Below, one piece after another: positions 27,725 to 36,501 of a DNA stretch of 64,000 nucleotides. The stretch covers positions 1,302,001 through 1,366,000 of the forward strand of contig NZ_CP023667.1 of the NCBI RefSeq assembly GCF_002443155.1, in the 5' to 3' direction. Each line of letters starts with the position of its first letter. Position 1 is the stretch's first letter. This DNA is from Alcaligenes faecalis. Its GTDB lineage: Bacteria > Pseudomonadota > Gammaproteobacteria > Burkholderiales > Burkholderiaceae_B. The position numbers and the translations under genes are program-made. Under the pieces are notes generated by a model. That model was not told the DNA's origin and made no database searches. It worked only from the letters and a program-made list of their open reading frames with translations.

Positions 27725-29809
27725 TTACCGATCTTGCTCCTGGTCAGGGTGCAGAAATTCGGTAGGCGGCTTTTTGTTGGCATTGTGATGCAGGACGCGG
27801 GCAGGGCGGCCCTCTTCATCCAGCCAGATCTGGCCAATGCCGGAACCATTCCAGACGCGCTCTCCATGCTTGCGCTGATCTGGCAGACGTGGGCTGATGC
27901 TCAGGTCACGGCGTTGCGTAAACCAGTTAAGGGGAGAGCGGGGGGAATAGAGCCAGCGGTTAAGCCGATCCAGCCAGTTCAGCAGCCCCTCCGGAAATTC
28001 GTTCTTGATGCCGCTGCTGGTCACTTGCCAGATATGCGGGATATGTTTGCTGTGGCGTACCTGCACATCGTAGACGAAGGAGTAGTGCACATCTCCGGAC
28101 AAAATCACGTAGTTACCGGGAGTGCGCGAATGCCTGAAGATATTCAGCATGGTATTGGCGGCCCCCCGGTGAGCCATCCAGTTCTCGGCATCCACCGTCA
28201 GAGCAAAGCCTGCGTAGGTACAGATTCGTTGAATGACCTCGATCAGCTTGACGCCGAACATGGGCGTGGGTGACACAATCACGGCGGCACGTTCGTCCAG
28301 CAACTCGTGCTGCAGCTCGGTCAAGGACTCCCAATCCATCAAGCCGGAAGGGCGGCTTGGCATGCGGCGGTTATGCCATCGGCGCGTGCGTGTATCAAGC
28401 ACAATCAGCGTGGGCTGGGTGCGCAGCACATAGTCCCACTGACGAAACTCCAGCAACTCCTTGATGAGCGTGTCCTGTGTGTGGTGTTCAAGACGTTGAT
28501 GCTTATCGGGCGATTGGGTCCAGGCGGTGACCGTGTCCAGTATGGACTCAAAGACCTCGGGGCGGTTGCCCCAGGCCTGACACAACGTATACGCTACCAG
28601 GGCATTGCCCACGATCTGTCGTGAAAAAGGATGGCCGTAGGCGACGCTTTCCCATTTGGCAGACAGATTCCAGTCATCGGTGATGTCATGGTCGTCAAAA
28701 ATCATCAGGGTTTGCACGTGCGCCAACAAACGGGCTGCCTGGGGCAAATCCTGACGGAAGCCTTGCAGAGCGGCCGCTTCACGTTCCCAGCGTTGCTGAT
28801 GTTTGGGTTCCAGAGCTGGGGGAGTGGGCTCGGCAATGATTTGCCAGGGAATGGGGGACCAGACCAGCAAGTACATGGCAAAGACTTCAGCCAGCGTCAC
28901 CAAATGATTGTGGGCATTGGCGGTGGTGAAAATCGGCTTTTCTACGCCACCAAAAAAACGCTCACGCAGATCTTCGTTGGATTTGAAGGCCGGCAGCAAA
29001 TCTGCGCGCCGGTAATAACTGGCGGGATGTCGATAAAGAGATTCGCTATCCGAGACAACCGCGCCTTCCAGATATTCTCCATACAAGCCTAGTCGCTTGA
29101 TCAGGGAGTGAATGGCCGCCAGCATGGGGCCTGCCACATCGTCGGCATAGACCTGATCCCCGGACAGCATGAGCAGGGCTGGTCGGGCCTGGGCCTGAGG
29201 GATGCGCTCGCTCAGTACCGTGTCAGCCTGTGCCAAGCCATCACGGGAGGCGTGATGAGGTTTGCGGCAGGAACCAAACATCAGATTATCGGCGCGGCTG
29301 GCCAACACAAAGTTGGGCCGGGTCTGTCCCTGATGCAATAAATGGGGGGACCAGTCTGCGATCCCTTGTTCCGTTCCGCTGGCTGTTGAGTGGATCAGAT
29401 CGTAGTGCACCAACGTGTCCTGGGGAAGCGGGCCGCTAAGTGCTACATCAATGAAATGAATAAAGGCGTGCTTGCCCAGCTGCACAATCCGGCATTGATC
29501 GGTATCCAGAGGGATACGTTGAGGAGGGCAGCCTTCCGGCTCCAGAATTAAATCCAGGGACAAGCTGGAACTGCCGACCAGCCAGAGGACTAAACGCTGG
29601 GAATCCAGGCGACGCAGAATAGGGCCCGCAAGTACCGGGGGCAAGTTGGAAGAAGGTTGGGAGAGACTCAAACGGGTAACAGCCAGAATCAGAAAAGACA
29701 ATGGACAGCGTAGAGCGCAGAAAGTTGCAGTTCCAGCTTTGTTAGTGGAGCAATCTGTGTAGCGGAATGTTGGATAGATGGAATAAGAACAAGCAGGGCC
29801 ATCTGTCAT
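27725..29809 (-). CDS. PhoD-like metallophosphatase (alkaline phosphatase D family)
   Basis: Up to 694 aa. Metal-binding motifs of the PhoD/calcineurin-like fold are clear: MFGSCRKP, LMLSGDQVYADD, LMIFDDHDITDDWN and VILSGDVHYSF. An N-terminal beta domain precedes them. The longest frame starts with ATG 29809, which falls inside the terminator hairpin of the upstream gene, so the true start is probably internal; TTG 29671 (reading LSLSQPSSN) is one candidate, giving 649 codons including the stop. No signal peptide is evident with either start. The substrate is unknown, probably a phosphodiester or phosphomonoester. Confidence 0.82.
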   Translation of the reverse strand: MTDGPACSYSIYPTFRYTDCSTNKAGTATFCALRCPLSFLILAVTRLSLSQPSSNLPPVLAGPILRRLDSQRLVLWLVGSSSLSLDLILEPEGCPPQRIPLDTDQCRIVQLGKHAFIHFIDVALSGPLPQDTLVHYDLIHSTASGTEQGIADWSPHLLHQGQTRPNFVLASRADNLMFGSCRKPHHASRDGLAQADTVLSERIPQAQARPALLMLSGDQVYADDVAGPMLAAIHSLIKRLGLYGEYLEGAVVSDSESLYRHPASYYRRADLLPAFKSNEDLRERFFGGVEKPIFTTANAHNHLVTLAEVFAMYLLVWSPIPWQIIAEPTPPALEPKHQQRWEREAAALQGFRQDLPQAARLLAHVQTLMIFDDHDITDDWNLSAKWESVAYGHPFSRQIVGNALVAYTLCQAWGNRPEVFESILDTVTAWTQSPDKHQRLEHHTQDTLIKELLEFRQWDYVLRTQPTLIVLDTRTRRWHNRRMPSRPSGLMDWESLTELQHELLDERAAVIVSPTPMFGVKLIEVIQRICTYAGFALTVDAENWMAHRGAANTMLNIFRHSRTPGNYVILSGDVHYSFVYDVQVRHSKHIPHIWQVTSSGIKNEFPEGLLNWLDRLNRWLYSPRSPLNWFTQRRDLSISPRLPDQRKHGERVWNGSGIGQIWLDEEGRPARVLHHNANKKPPTEFLHPDQEQDR

Positions 29810-29820
29810 CAGTGGCCCTG
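29794..29820 (-). terminator. Hairpin downstream of the unknown 125-aa gene
   Basis: CAGGGCCA (29794-29801) and TGGCCCTG (29813-29820) form a perfect 8-bp stem. On the minus strand it is followed by a T-rich run (CTTGTTCTTATT). It probably ends the transcript from 30240. Confidence 0.65.
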
Positions 29821-29862
29821 TCTTGTCCGGCGGGTCCGCGTTTTACGATGTAGCCGCGCTGC

Positions 29863-30240
29863 TTAGTGGTTTTCCATTTCAGGCTTGGTTTCCAGAAATG
29901 CCGCCACTTGTGCGTCCAGATCGCCCTCATGAACGACGCGTACCGGAAAGCCGAATTTCTCGCTTAAAGGGGCGACAAAGGCATTCAGGGAAAAGGCCAT
30001 CAAGGCATTGCTCACGACAACCAGGCTGGCGGCACAGGAGGTGCTCAAGCGGCTGCGGTTGTCCTTGATCCATTGCGAGAACTCCTCCTTGTCCGAACTA
30101 TCCTCTGCGCCGGGCAGCTCTCGGGTCAGCAAGACAAAGCGCTGCCCTTGATCCAGCAAGGTTTCCAGCTCCTCTTTCCAGTTGGAAGGGGCGCTGTTCG
30201 AGATCCAGATACGGGGGAATTCCTGTGTGGCAACGTGCAT
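29863..30240 (-). CDS. Conserved-looking small protein, unknown
   Basis: 125 aa, start MHVATQEFPRIWISNS with AGGAC upstream. An alternation of strands and helices is apparent, with segments QRFVLLTRELPG, SLVVVSNALMAFSLNAF and FPVRVVHEGDLDAQVAAFLE, like a compact alpha/beta cytoplasmic domain. No signal peptide or clear membrane helix. I do not recognise a family. It lies immediately downstream of the TetR-type regulator gene (23 bp) on the same strand, so it could be cotranscribed with it. Confidence 0.7.
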   Translation of the reverse strand: MHVATQEFPRIWISNSAPSNWKEELETLLDQGQRFVLLTRELPGAEDSSDKEEFSQWIKDNRSRLSTSCAASLVVVSNALMAFSLNAFVAPLSEKFGFPVRVVHEGDLDAQVAAFLETKPEMENH

Positions 30241-30263
30241 GGACGGGTCCTGAAAAGGTCTGT

Positions 30264-30911
30264 TTATGGTTTGTTTTGAATGCGCTGCTTTGTACCATCA
30301 ATCAACAGGTTCAGGCCAGTGATAAAACGGCCCGTAAAGTCATCGGAAAAAATCGCCTCACGTGCCTGCCAGTTGCAGGGGTATTTTTCTTGAGCCAATT
30401 CTAAAAAAGCCTGTTTGCGTAAAGACAGGTCCAATGTGCTGCCCGGCCCAAGCGCCTGTTCTTCCATGACAAAACCCAGAATGTAGTAGATCAGGCTAAA
30501 GCTGGCCTCGGCAGCAAATTGGCTGTCTGCGCCTGCCTGCATGAAAGCGGACAAGAAGGCTTCGCTGGTGCGCAGCACATTGTCTGTGACTACATAGGTG
30601 CCCGCAAAAACACGGGCTCCGTCGCGCCGTTGCAAGAGGGCCTGCCGAAATTCCAGAGCCAGGTGACGGACTTGTTCATCCCAGGTCTGATCGCTTGGGC
30701 AATGGCGCGCCACGTTTTCTACCAGAGCGTCGGCCATGCCATCAATCAAGGCTTGCTTGGCATTGAAGTGCCAGTACAGCGAGGGGGCCTGGATGTTCAG
30801 GGCCTGGGCCAGCTTGCGCAATGTCAGTCCTTCCAAACCTTCCTGGTCCAGCAAGTCCAGCGCTGTCTGGATGATGTGTTCGCGTTGAATACGGGGCGCT
30901 TTCGTTGCCAT
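30264..30911 (-). CDS. TetR family repressor of the divergent efflux operon
   Basis: 215 aa. An N-terminal helix-turn-helix (about residues 10-55; LTLRKLAQALNIQAPSLYWHFNAKQALIDGM) matches TetR itself more than AcrR, and the C-terminal ligand domain resembles TetR_C. It is divergent from an EmrAB-type efflux operon with two inverted copies of a 15-bp palindromic site between them. It likely represses both itself and the pump until a drug or toxic compound binds. Confidence 0.9.
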   Translation of the reverse strand: MATKAPRIQREHIIQTALDLLDQEGLEGLTLRKLAQALNIQAPSLYWHFNAKQALIDGMADALVENVARHCPSDQTWDEQVRHLALEFRQALLQRRDGARVFAGTYVVTDNVLRTSEAFLSAFMQAGADSQFAAEASFSLIYYILGFVMEEQALGPGSTLDLSLRKQAFLELAQEKYPCNWQAREAIFSDDFTGRFITGLNLLIDGTKQRIQNKP

Positions 30912-30930
30912 GTTCTCTCCGATATTTGCA

Positions 30931-30979
30931 ACCTAACGCTGTTAGTGTATCATTCGCCCATAGACTAACAGTGTTAGGT
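30931..30979. promoter_or_regulatory. Paired TetR-type operators
   Basis: ACCTAACGCTGTTAG (30931-30945) and, on the other strand, ACCTAACACTGTTAG (30979-30965) match at 14 of 15 bases. Each contains a CTAAC-N3-GTTAG palindrome. They lie between the divergent tetR-type and emrA-type genes, 34 bp centre to centre. Confidence 0.85.
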
Positions 30980-31009
30980 TATGATTTTTGATTGAGCAGG
31001 GATACGGTT

Positions 31010-32152
31010 ATGAGCACCTCAACAACTTCGACGGAACGCAAAGCACTGGGCCTGCGGCTGGCTCCCTGGCTGGGCTGCCTGGCCATGATTGGGCTGCTGA
31101 TTCTGGCGACCACGCAGTGGAACGAGTGGACCAGTAGCCGCCGCATACAGAGCACTCAGAATGCTTACGTGAAATCCGACTTTGCGGTGCTCAGTGCCAA
31201 GGTTTCGGGCTACGTGAAAGCCTTGCCCTTGGGAGATTATGAGCAGGTCAAGGCGGGGGATCTGATTGCGCAGATTGATCCGGCCGATTACGAGCTGGCC
31301 GTGGCGGCAGCGCAGGCGGAACAGTCCAAGGCGCAGGCCCATCTGGAAAATCTGGACGGTGAAATTGCACAGCAACAGGCGCGTATTAAAGAGGCGCAAG
31401 CCAAGCTGCGCTCCGTGCAGGTGCGCGTGCGGCAATACCGTAATAACCCTTCGCGCCAGGCAAGGCTGGTCAAGGAAGGTGCCTTGTCACGTCAGGGCTA
31501 TGAAAATGCCCAGGCCGATCTGGATGAGGCAATCAGCCAAGGGGAGGCCGCTACCGCGCAAGTGGATCTGGCGAAAAATTCCCTGAAGGTGCTGCAGGGG
31601 CAGCGTGCGATTCGTACCGCGGATTTGAAATCGGCTGAAGCTGCCTTGGAGTCTGCTCGTCGCGATTTGGGCTATACGCGGATTGTGGCTCCTTTTGACG
31701 GGGTCGTGAACAAGCGTCATGTGCAAGTAGGCAGCTTGTTGAACCAGGGCACGCAGATTGTTTCCATCGTCCCCTTGGAGCAGGCCTACGTCATTGCGAA
31801 CTACAAGGAAACGCAGCTTGCCCGCGTGCAGCCGGGGCAGCCGGTGGAGCTGTCCGTGGATGGCTTGCCTGGGGGGAACTGGCGGGGGCGTGTGGTCGAG
31901 ATTGCACCCATGAGCGGGGCCGAATCCTCCTTATTGCCGGCCGATAATGCCTCCGGGAATTTCACCAAAGTGGTGCAGCGCATACCGGTGCGTATCGAGC
32001 TGGAGCCGGGTCAGGCACAGTTGGAGCGCCTGCGTCCCGGCATGTCGGCCCAGGCCAGAATCGACACGGCGGGTTCCCCTGTTGCGGCCTATGACATGCC
32101 CGGCTTGAAACAGACTCGCCAGTTGGCTGTCGTGCGGGCGCAGGAGGGCTGA
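31010..32152 (+). CDS. EmrA-like membrane fusion protein
   Basis: 380 aa HlyD-family periplasmic adaptor. One N-terminal membrane helix (about residues 20-40), a lipoyl half-motif (VSGYVKALPLGDYEQVKAGDLI), a long coiled-coil hairpin (about residues 95-205), the second lipoyl half (RIVAPFDGVVNKRHVQVGSLL) and a beta-barrel domain are present. ATG 31010 has CAGGG upstream. With the MFS protein 2 bp downstream it forms an EmrAB-type drug efflux system; the outer-membrane channel is not encoded here. Confidence 0.9.
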   Translation: MSTSTTSTERKALGLRLAPWLGCLAMIGLLILATTQWNEWTSSRRIQSTQNAYVKSDFAVLSAKVSGYVKALPLGDYEQVKAGDLIAQIDPADYELAVAAAQAEQSKAQAHLENLDGEIAQQQARIKEAQAKLRSVQVRVRQYRNNPSRQARLVKEGALSRQGYENAQADLDEAISQGEAATAQVDLAKNSLKVLQGQRAIRTADLKSAEAALESARRDLGYTRIVAPFDGVVNKRHVQVGSLLNQGTQIVSIVPLEQAYVIANYKETQLARVQPGQPVELSVDGLPGGNWRGRVVEIAPMSGAESSLLPADNASGNFTKVVQRIPVRIELEPGQAQLERLRPGMSAQARIDTAGSPVAAYDMPGLKQTRQLAVVRAQEG

Positions 32153-32154
32153 TC

Positions 32155-33681
32155 ATGCGCTTCTCCCGACTGATGGCCAATACGCACACAGCACGTCCTG
32201 CCTTGACGGTGCTTGCGATTTTTCTGGGTGCGGTCCTGACCACCGTGCAAGGGCGGCTTTTTTCTGCAGCCTTACCGGATTTACGTGGCCAGTTTGGCTT
32301 GGATGTGCTGGAAGCTGCTTGGTTGGGGACCGCCTTGAATGCGGCGCAATTGATTTCCATGCCGATTGCGCCATGGCTGGCGACCGTCATCGGGCCGACT
32401 CGGGTTTTGCTGGCCCCAAGTCTGCTGTTGGGCTTGGTCGCCTTGTTGATTCCTTTCTTTGCCCATCATTATCCCGTTCTGCTAAGTCTGCATGCCTTGG
32501 CTGGGCTGTGTCTGGGAATCTATCTGCCTTTGACGATGTCCCTGGCTTTGCGCAGCGTCCATCCTCGGTTATGGCTTGCTGTCATGGCGGCGTACAGCTT
32601 GCGTGTGTCAACCGGCATGGATGCAGGGTATGGCACATCCGGTTTTCTGCTGGAAGAAATCAGTTGGCATTGGGTTTACTGGCCCACTGCTTTTGTGGGG
32701 CCATTGATTGCGTTGCTGGCCTGGAAGGCCATGCCATTGGCTCCAGTAGACCGGCCGCAACTGCAAAACGCGGACTGGGGGGGTATGGCCCTGTTTTGCA
32801 CCGGCCTGGTCCTGGCTTTTGTGGGGATAGAGTCGGCTGAACGCCTGGGCTGGAGCGATTCTGGTCTGGTTGTTTCAGCCTTGACTGGGGGCGCGCTTCT
32901 TGTCGTGGCTGCAATAGGGCGTGGCATGCGCAGGCAAAACTCCTTTGCCAGTCTGATGGCCCTGGGCAATCGCAATATTCGTATCTGTCTGATGATTGCT
33001 TGCCTGTTCGGTGTACTGATGACGCCAACGTCCTTGCTGATTCCCAGCTTTCTGACGCAGATGGGCGACTTGAAGCCGCTGCAAGCAGGCGCCGCCACCT
33101 GGATAGCGTTTTGGGCTTATCTGGCCTCGACCCCCTTGGCAATCTATCTGGGTCGCCGTCTTGAGCCACGCCTGATGATGATTATCGGTTTAAGCATTAT
33201 CGCGTTCACGGCCTGGTTGGGAACTCATATCAGCCACGACTGGCGGGTAGAACAGTTTGTCTCGATGCTGATTTTGCAGTCTGTGGGCGAGAGCACCATG
33301 TTGATTGGTTTGATTGCTGCCTTTGTGACCAATCTGAATCCCCAACATGGAGTGGCATTGGGCGTGTATGTCCCCATCGCGCGTGTCTTTACGCCTGTCG
33401 CCGCAGCCACGCTGGTTTCCACTTGGCTGCGCATGGCCGGCGATATCAGCCGTAGCAGCCTCAGCAGTCATCTTGTAGAGGGTGACCCTTTGGTCATGGA
33501 GCGAGCCTCCGCAGGTTTGGCCGGTCTGGCTCGCATTCTGGCTCGTGAATCACAGGTGGCAGCACAGATCAGCGCCTACAACCTGGTGTTTTGGTGCAGT
33601 TTGCTGGCCTTGTGTCTGGCTGTGCTGCTGCGTTCTTCGCCACCCAATCCCATCGCGCCTCCCTTTACCCAGTCTGTGTAG
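32155..33681 (+). CDS. EmrB-like MFS drug efflux permease
   Basis: 508 aa proton antiporter of the DHA2 (14-helix) group. Around fourteen hydrophobic segments can be counted, and the protein is preceded by its fusion-protein partner. The usual motif C-like glycine/proline pattern is degenerate (RVSTGMDAGYGTSGF), so it is likely a divergent branch of the family. Substrates are not predictable from sequence. Confidence 0.87.
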   Translation: MRFSRLMANTHTARPALTVLAIFLGAVLTTVQGRLFSAALPDLRGQFGLDVLEAAWLGTALNAAQLISMPIAPWLATVIGPTRVLLAPSLLLGLVALLIPFFAHHYPVLLSLHALAGLCLGIYLPLTMSLALRSVHPRLWLAVMAAYSLRVSTGMDAGYGTSGFLLEEISWHWVYWPTAFVGPLIALLAWKAMPLAPVDRPQLQNADWGGMALFCTGLVLAFVGIESAERLGWSDSGLVVSALTGGALLVVAAIGRGMRRQNSFASLMALGNRNIRICLMIACLFGVLMTPTSLLIPSFLTQMGDLKPLQAGAATWIAFWAYLASTPLAIYLGRRLEPRLMMIIGLSIIAFTAWLGTHISHDWRVEQFVSMLILQSVGESTMLIGLIAAFVTNLNPQHGVALGVYVPIARVFTPVAAATLVSTWLRMAGDISRSSLSSHLVEGDPLVMERASAGLAGLARILARESQVAAQISAYNLVFWCSLLALCLAVLLRSSPPNPIAPPFTQSV

Positions 33682-33722
33682 GTCCAGGCAGAGAGGCGTT
33701 TTTTTAATCAAGGAGATTCATC

Positions 33723-34106
33723 ATGAAATTAGGTTTATGGACATTGGCTTGCACGGCTTTGCTGGCCTCGACATCGGCTTGGGCTGTTGACGGTTCTGCC
33801 TCTGTACAGGAGCAGGCCTACAGCAAGAGTCGCGCCCAGGTTGTGCAGGAATTGGAGCAGGCACGCGAGCAAGGGCTGATCAGCGTAGCGGCGCATGGCT
33901 ATCCCAACGTGCCGCGAGGCCCTGTTAAAACTCGTGCTCAGGTGGTTCAGGAGTTGCAGGAAGCGCAACAAGCTGGTTTGCTGGACTTCGCAGACGATGA
34001 ATATCCCGTCTTGCCTGCCGATGGTACTCATAAGACGCGCCAGCAAGTTGTGCAGGAGCTGGAACAAGCCAGAAAGCAGGGCCGTCTTTTGTATGTAGCC
34101 CCGTAA
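33723..34106 (+). CDS. Exported DUF4148 protein with three repeats
   Basis: 127 aa. The signal peptide is cleaved after STSAWA (about residue 21). The mature protein is three tandem copies of the DUF4148 unit T/SRAQVVQELEQAREQG (about 37-61, 71-96, 105-124), joined by short Y-P linkers. DUF4148 proteins are common in Burkholderiales and of unknown function. It lies 41 bp after the efflux permease gene, preceded by AAGGAG, so it probably belongs to that operon. Confidence 0.85.
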   Translation: MKLGLWTLACTALLASTSAWAVDGSASVQEQAYSKSRAQVVQELEQAREQGLISVAAHGYPNVPRGPVKTRAQVVQELQEAQQAGLLDFADDEYPVLPADGTHKTRQQVVQELEQARKQGRLLYVAP

Positions 34107-34151
34107 GGCTGTACCTAGCTGCCGTTGAGTTCGGTGTCTAGCTTGTAAAAA

Positions 34152-34185
34152 GGGACTGAGCCTGCCTTTACGCAGCCTCAGTCCC
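34152..34185. terminator. Bidirectional terminator between convergent genes
   Basis: GGGACTGAG (34152-34160) pairs with CTCAGTCCC (34177-34185). An A5 run precedes it, giving a good U-tract for the minus-strand MFS gene, and CTCTTGTT follows on the plus strand. Confidence 0.85.
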
Positions 34186-34223
34186 TCTTGTTATGAGGAA
34201 ATTGCTTCGGGGGGGGGCGGGCT

Positions 34224-35438
34224 TCAAGCCTGGGTCAGCGGACGACGCATCAAACGCAAGGCCACCAGTACCGACAAGCTGACTACCACGGCACTGACCA
34301 GATAAATCGCTTCCATCCCCCAGGTTCCTGCGACTGCGCCTAAGGCGGGCCCGGTGATACCTAAAGAGATGTCCAGAAAGGCAACATAGGCACCCATGGC
34401 GACACCTCGGCTCTCGGGTGGGGCGCGGCGCACGGCTTCCACACCAAAACCCGGGAAGGCCAGGGAATAGCCCCATCCGGTCAAAGCGGCCCCCAGGTAG
34501 GCAAGGGCAGGGCTGTGGGCACCCCAGATCAGCAAGAGGCCAGCAGCCTCCACCAGCACGCATAGCAAAGCGACGCGTGCCCCGCCCAGTTTGTCGGGAA
34601 GATGACCAAAGAACAGGCGTGCCGCAATGAAGGCGACCCCAAAGGCGGTGAAGGCCAGTGAAGCATTGCCCCAGTTGCGATCGGCAAAGAGCAGGGCAAT
34701 AAAAGCAGTCAGACTACCAAAACCGACACTGCACAGCAGCAAGCCCATGCCTGCGCCCCAGACCAGCCCCAGGACTTTGTAGAACGGGGTGCGACGCAGC
34801 GCAGTGGGGGCGGTGGCGCGAACCTTGAGCAACATCACCAGGGAAATCAACGGCAACAGCGTGACAGCGACCGAGATACCGTGAAAGCCGTAGTCCTGGT
34901 TGACCGCGACACCTAAAGGGGCCCCAACGGCATAGGCACCATACATGGCTATACCGACCCAGGCCATGACCTTGCCCGCGTTTTGAGGGCCGACCAGTCC
35001 AATGCCCCAGCTCAAGGCACCCGTCACAATCAGGCTTTCACCGCAGCCCAGCAAGATTCGGCCAATCACCAGCACCCAGACGGATAGGGTAGGCGTGCTG
35101 ACAAAGCTCAAAGAGGCCAGATAGGCCAGGCCGGACAAGCACATCACCATCAGCCCCAACATGACGGCGTGCTTGGAGCCTTGCGTATCGGCCAGATTCC
35201 CGGCCCAGGCGCGTGATAGCAAAGCGGCTGCAAATTGAACACCGATAACCAGACCTACGACCAGCGTGCTCATCTCCAGCACATCGTGTACGTGCAAAGG
35301 CAGCACGGGTAGAGGCAGACCAATGCTCAGAAAACTGACGAACACAGCCAGCGTAATAGGTAGCAGCGTTAGAAAAACATGGGCAGCAGGTGGTGACTGC
35401 GCCTTCGAGGTGGCTTGTGCCGAATTGGGTACAGACAT
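34224..35438 (-). CDS. MFS transporter (12-helix, YhhS/YfcJ-like)
   Basis: 404 aa from ATG 35438 (GGAG upstream); a longer frame to 35510 runs through the operator region and is rejected. Twelve hydrophobic segments; LADTQGSKHAV is the motif A loop between helices 2 and 3. It is divergent from a TetR-type gene with repeated operator-like sites between, suggesting a regulated efflux pump. A G9 tract lies 7 bp beyond the stop. Confidence 0.87.
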   Translation of the reverse strand: MSVPNSAQATSKAQSPPAAHVFLTLLPITLAVFVSFLSIGLPLPVLPLHVHDVLEMSTLVVGLVIGVQFAAALLSRAWAGNLADTQGSKHAVMLGLMVMCLSGLAYLASLSFVSTPTLSVWVLVIGRILLGCGESLIVTGALSWGIGLVGPQNAGKVMAWVGIAMYGAYAVGAPLGVAVNQDYGFHGISVAVTLLPLISLVMLLKVRATAPTALRRTPFYKVLGLVWGAGMGLLLCSVGFGSLTAFIALLFADRNWGNASLAFTAFGVAFIAARLFFGHLPDKLGGARVALLCVLVEAAGLLLIWGAHSPALAYLGAALTGWGYSLAFPGFGVEAVRRAPPESRGVAMGAYVAFLDISLGITGPALGAVAGTWGMEAIYLVSAVVVSLSVLVALRLMRRPLTQA

Positions 35439-35454
35439 GAAACACTCCAAACAT

Positions 35455-35495
35455 GAGTAATTGCTCGATATTTGAGATAATATGAATAATTGCTC
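35455..35495. promoter_or_regulatory. Repeated operator-like sites between divergent MFS and tetR-type genes
   Basis: GAGTAATTGCTC (35455-35466) and GAATAATTGCTC (35484-35495) are direct repeats 29 bp apart, each an imperfect palindrome. They flank AT-rich sequence with a possible -10 (TAATAT). Likely TetR-type operators. Confidence 0.6.
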
Positions 35496-35523
35496 ACATC
35501 GAAAACTCACATTCGGAGTCCCT

Positions 35524-36159
35524 ATGCAAACGCTCCCTCAAGCCCGTCGTATCCCGCGTCAAAGCCGTTCCCGTGCTTTGGTGGAGGCGATTTTGGAGGC
35601 AACGGCTCGCGTTTTGTCCGAGCGTGGCTATGCCGGTACCAATACCAATGTGGTCGCGGAAGTGGCCGGAGTCAGCGTGGGCTCGGTGTATCAATACTTC
35701 CCGAACAAGGACTCCCTGATCGCCGCCTTGCACGAGCGCCATGCCATGCAAATGAACCAGGCTATGGAAAGCAGTCTGGCCGATACGCAGTCCTTGGGGT
35801 TGCGGGGGCGTTTGAGTGATCTGGTCAAAGCCTGGTTGGCCGCGCATCGGGTGGACCCGGAGTTGCATCGGGTACTGGAAAAGGATTTTCCTTTCTTTGA
35901 TGCACCCGCCAGCGAGAGTCAGGCTGATCAAAGTATTCGTGACCGCATTCGTCAGCTGCTGGAAGAGCACCGCAGCGAGGTCGCCCCGCAGGATCTGGAT
36001 TTAGCCACCTGGGTGGTGATGCAAAGTCTGGAGTCCCTGATTCATGGCGCGATCATCCCGCCCGGTGTGCCGTATCCGCCGGAGCAGGTGGAAGAAGCCA
36101 TTGTGGATTTGCTGTGTGGGTATTTGGGCTGTGCGAGTCCTGGGAAAGCGGGGAAGTGA
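35524..36159 (+). CDS. TetR/AcrR family regulator
   Basis: 211 aa. Start MQTLPQARRIPRQSRSR with GGAGT upstream; the longer frame from 35482 overlaps the operator. The helix-turn-helix covers about residues 15-62 (ARVLSERGYAGTNTNVVAEVAGVSVGSVYQYFPNK shown in part), typical of AcrR-like repressors. It probably represses the divergent MFS gene. Confidence 0.9.
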   Translation: MQTLPQARRIPRQSRSRALVEAILEATARVLSERGYAGTNTNVVAEVAGVSVGSVYQYFPNKDSLIAALHERHAMQMNQAMESSLADTQSLGLRGRLSDLVKAWLAAHRVDPELHRVLEKDFPFFDAPASESQADQSIRDRIRQLLEEHRSEVAPQDLDLATWVVMQSLESLIHGAIIPPGVPYPPEQVEEAIVDLLCGYLGCASPGKAGK

Positions 36160-36206
36160 GCGGAGTTGGCGAGCCGGTTTTCGAGTGAGTTTTGGCTCAC
36201 ATGAGT

Positions 36207-36242
<36 letters not shown>

Positions 36243-36431
36243 GCTGGCCGGACTCACCTTGGCTAAACGTATGCGCTGAATGGCATACAGCAAAACGAAG
36301 AACGAGATGGCATAGCCAAGTTTACGAGTGTATAGATCCTCTGCTCATAGTCTTGGCTCAGAAACCCAGGAGTCAGCAAACTCGTAAGGCTTCGATGTGC
36401 GTTTTACAGACCATCAAGAGCTTCCAACAAA

Positions 36432-36468
36432 AAGGCGCCAATCTTTGTAGATATGGCGCCTTCTTTTT
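36432..36468. terminator. Terminator between tetR-type and ABC-F genes
   Basis: AAGGCGCCA (36432-36440) pairs with TGGCGCCTT (36454-36462), followed by CTTTTT on the plus strand and preceded by an A-run, so it can serve both convergent genes. Confidence 0.85.
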
Positions 36469-36501
36469 CAGGAGTTCACGAACAGAACGGAGTTGATGGG
36501 C

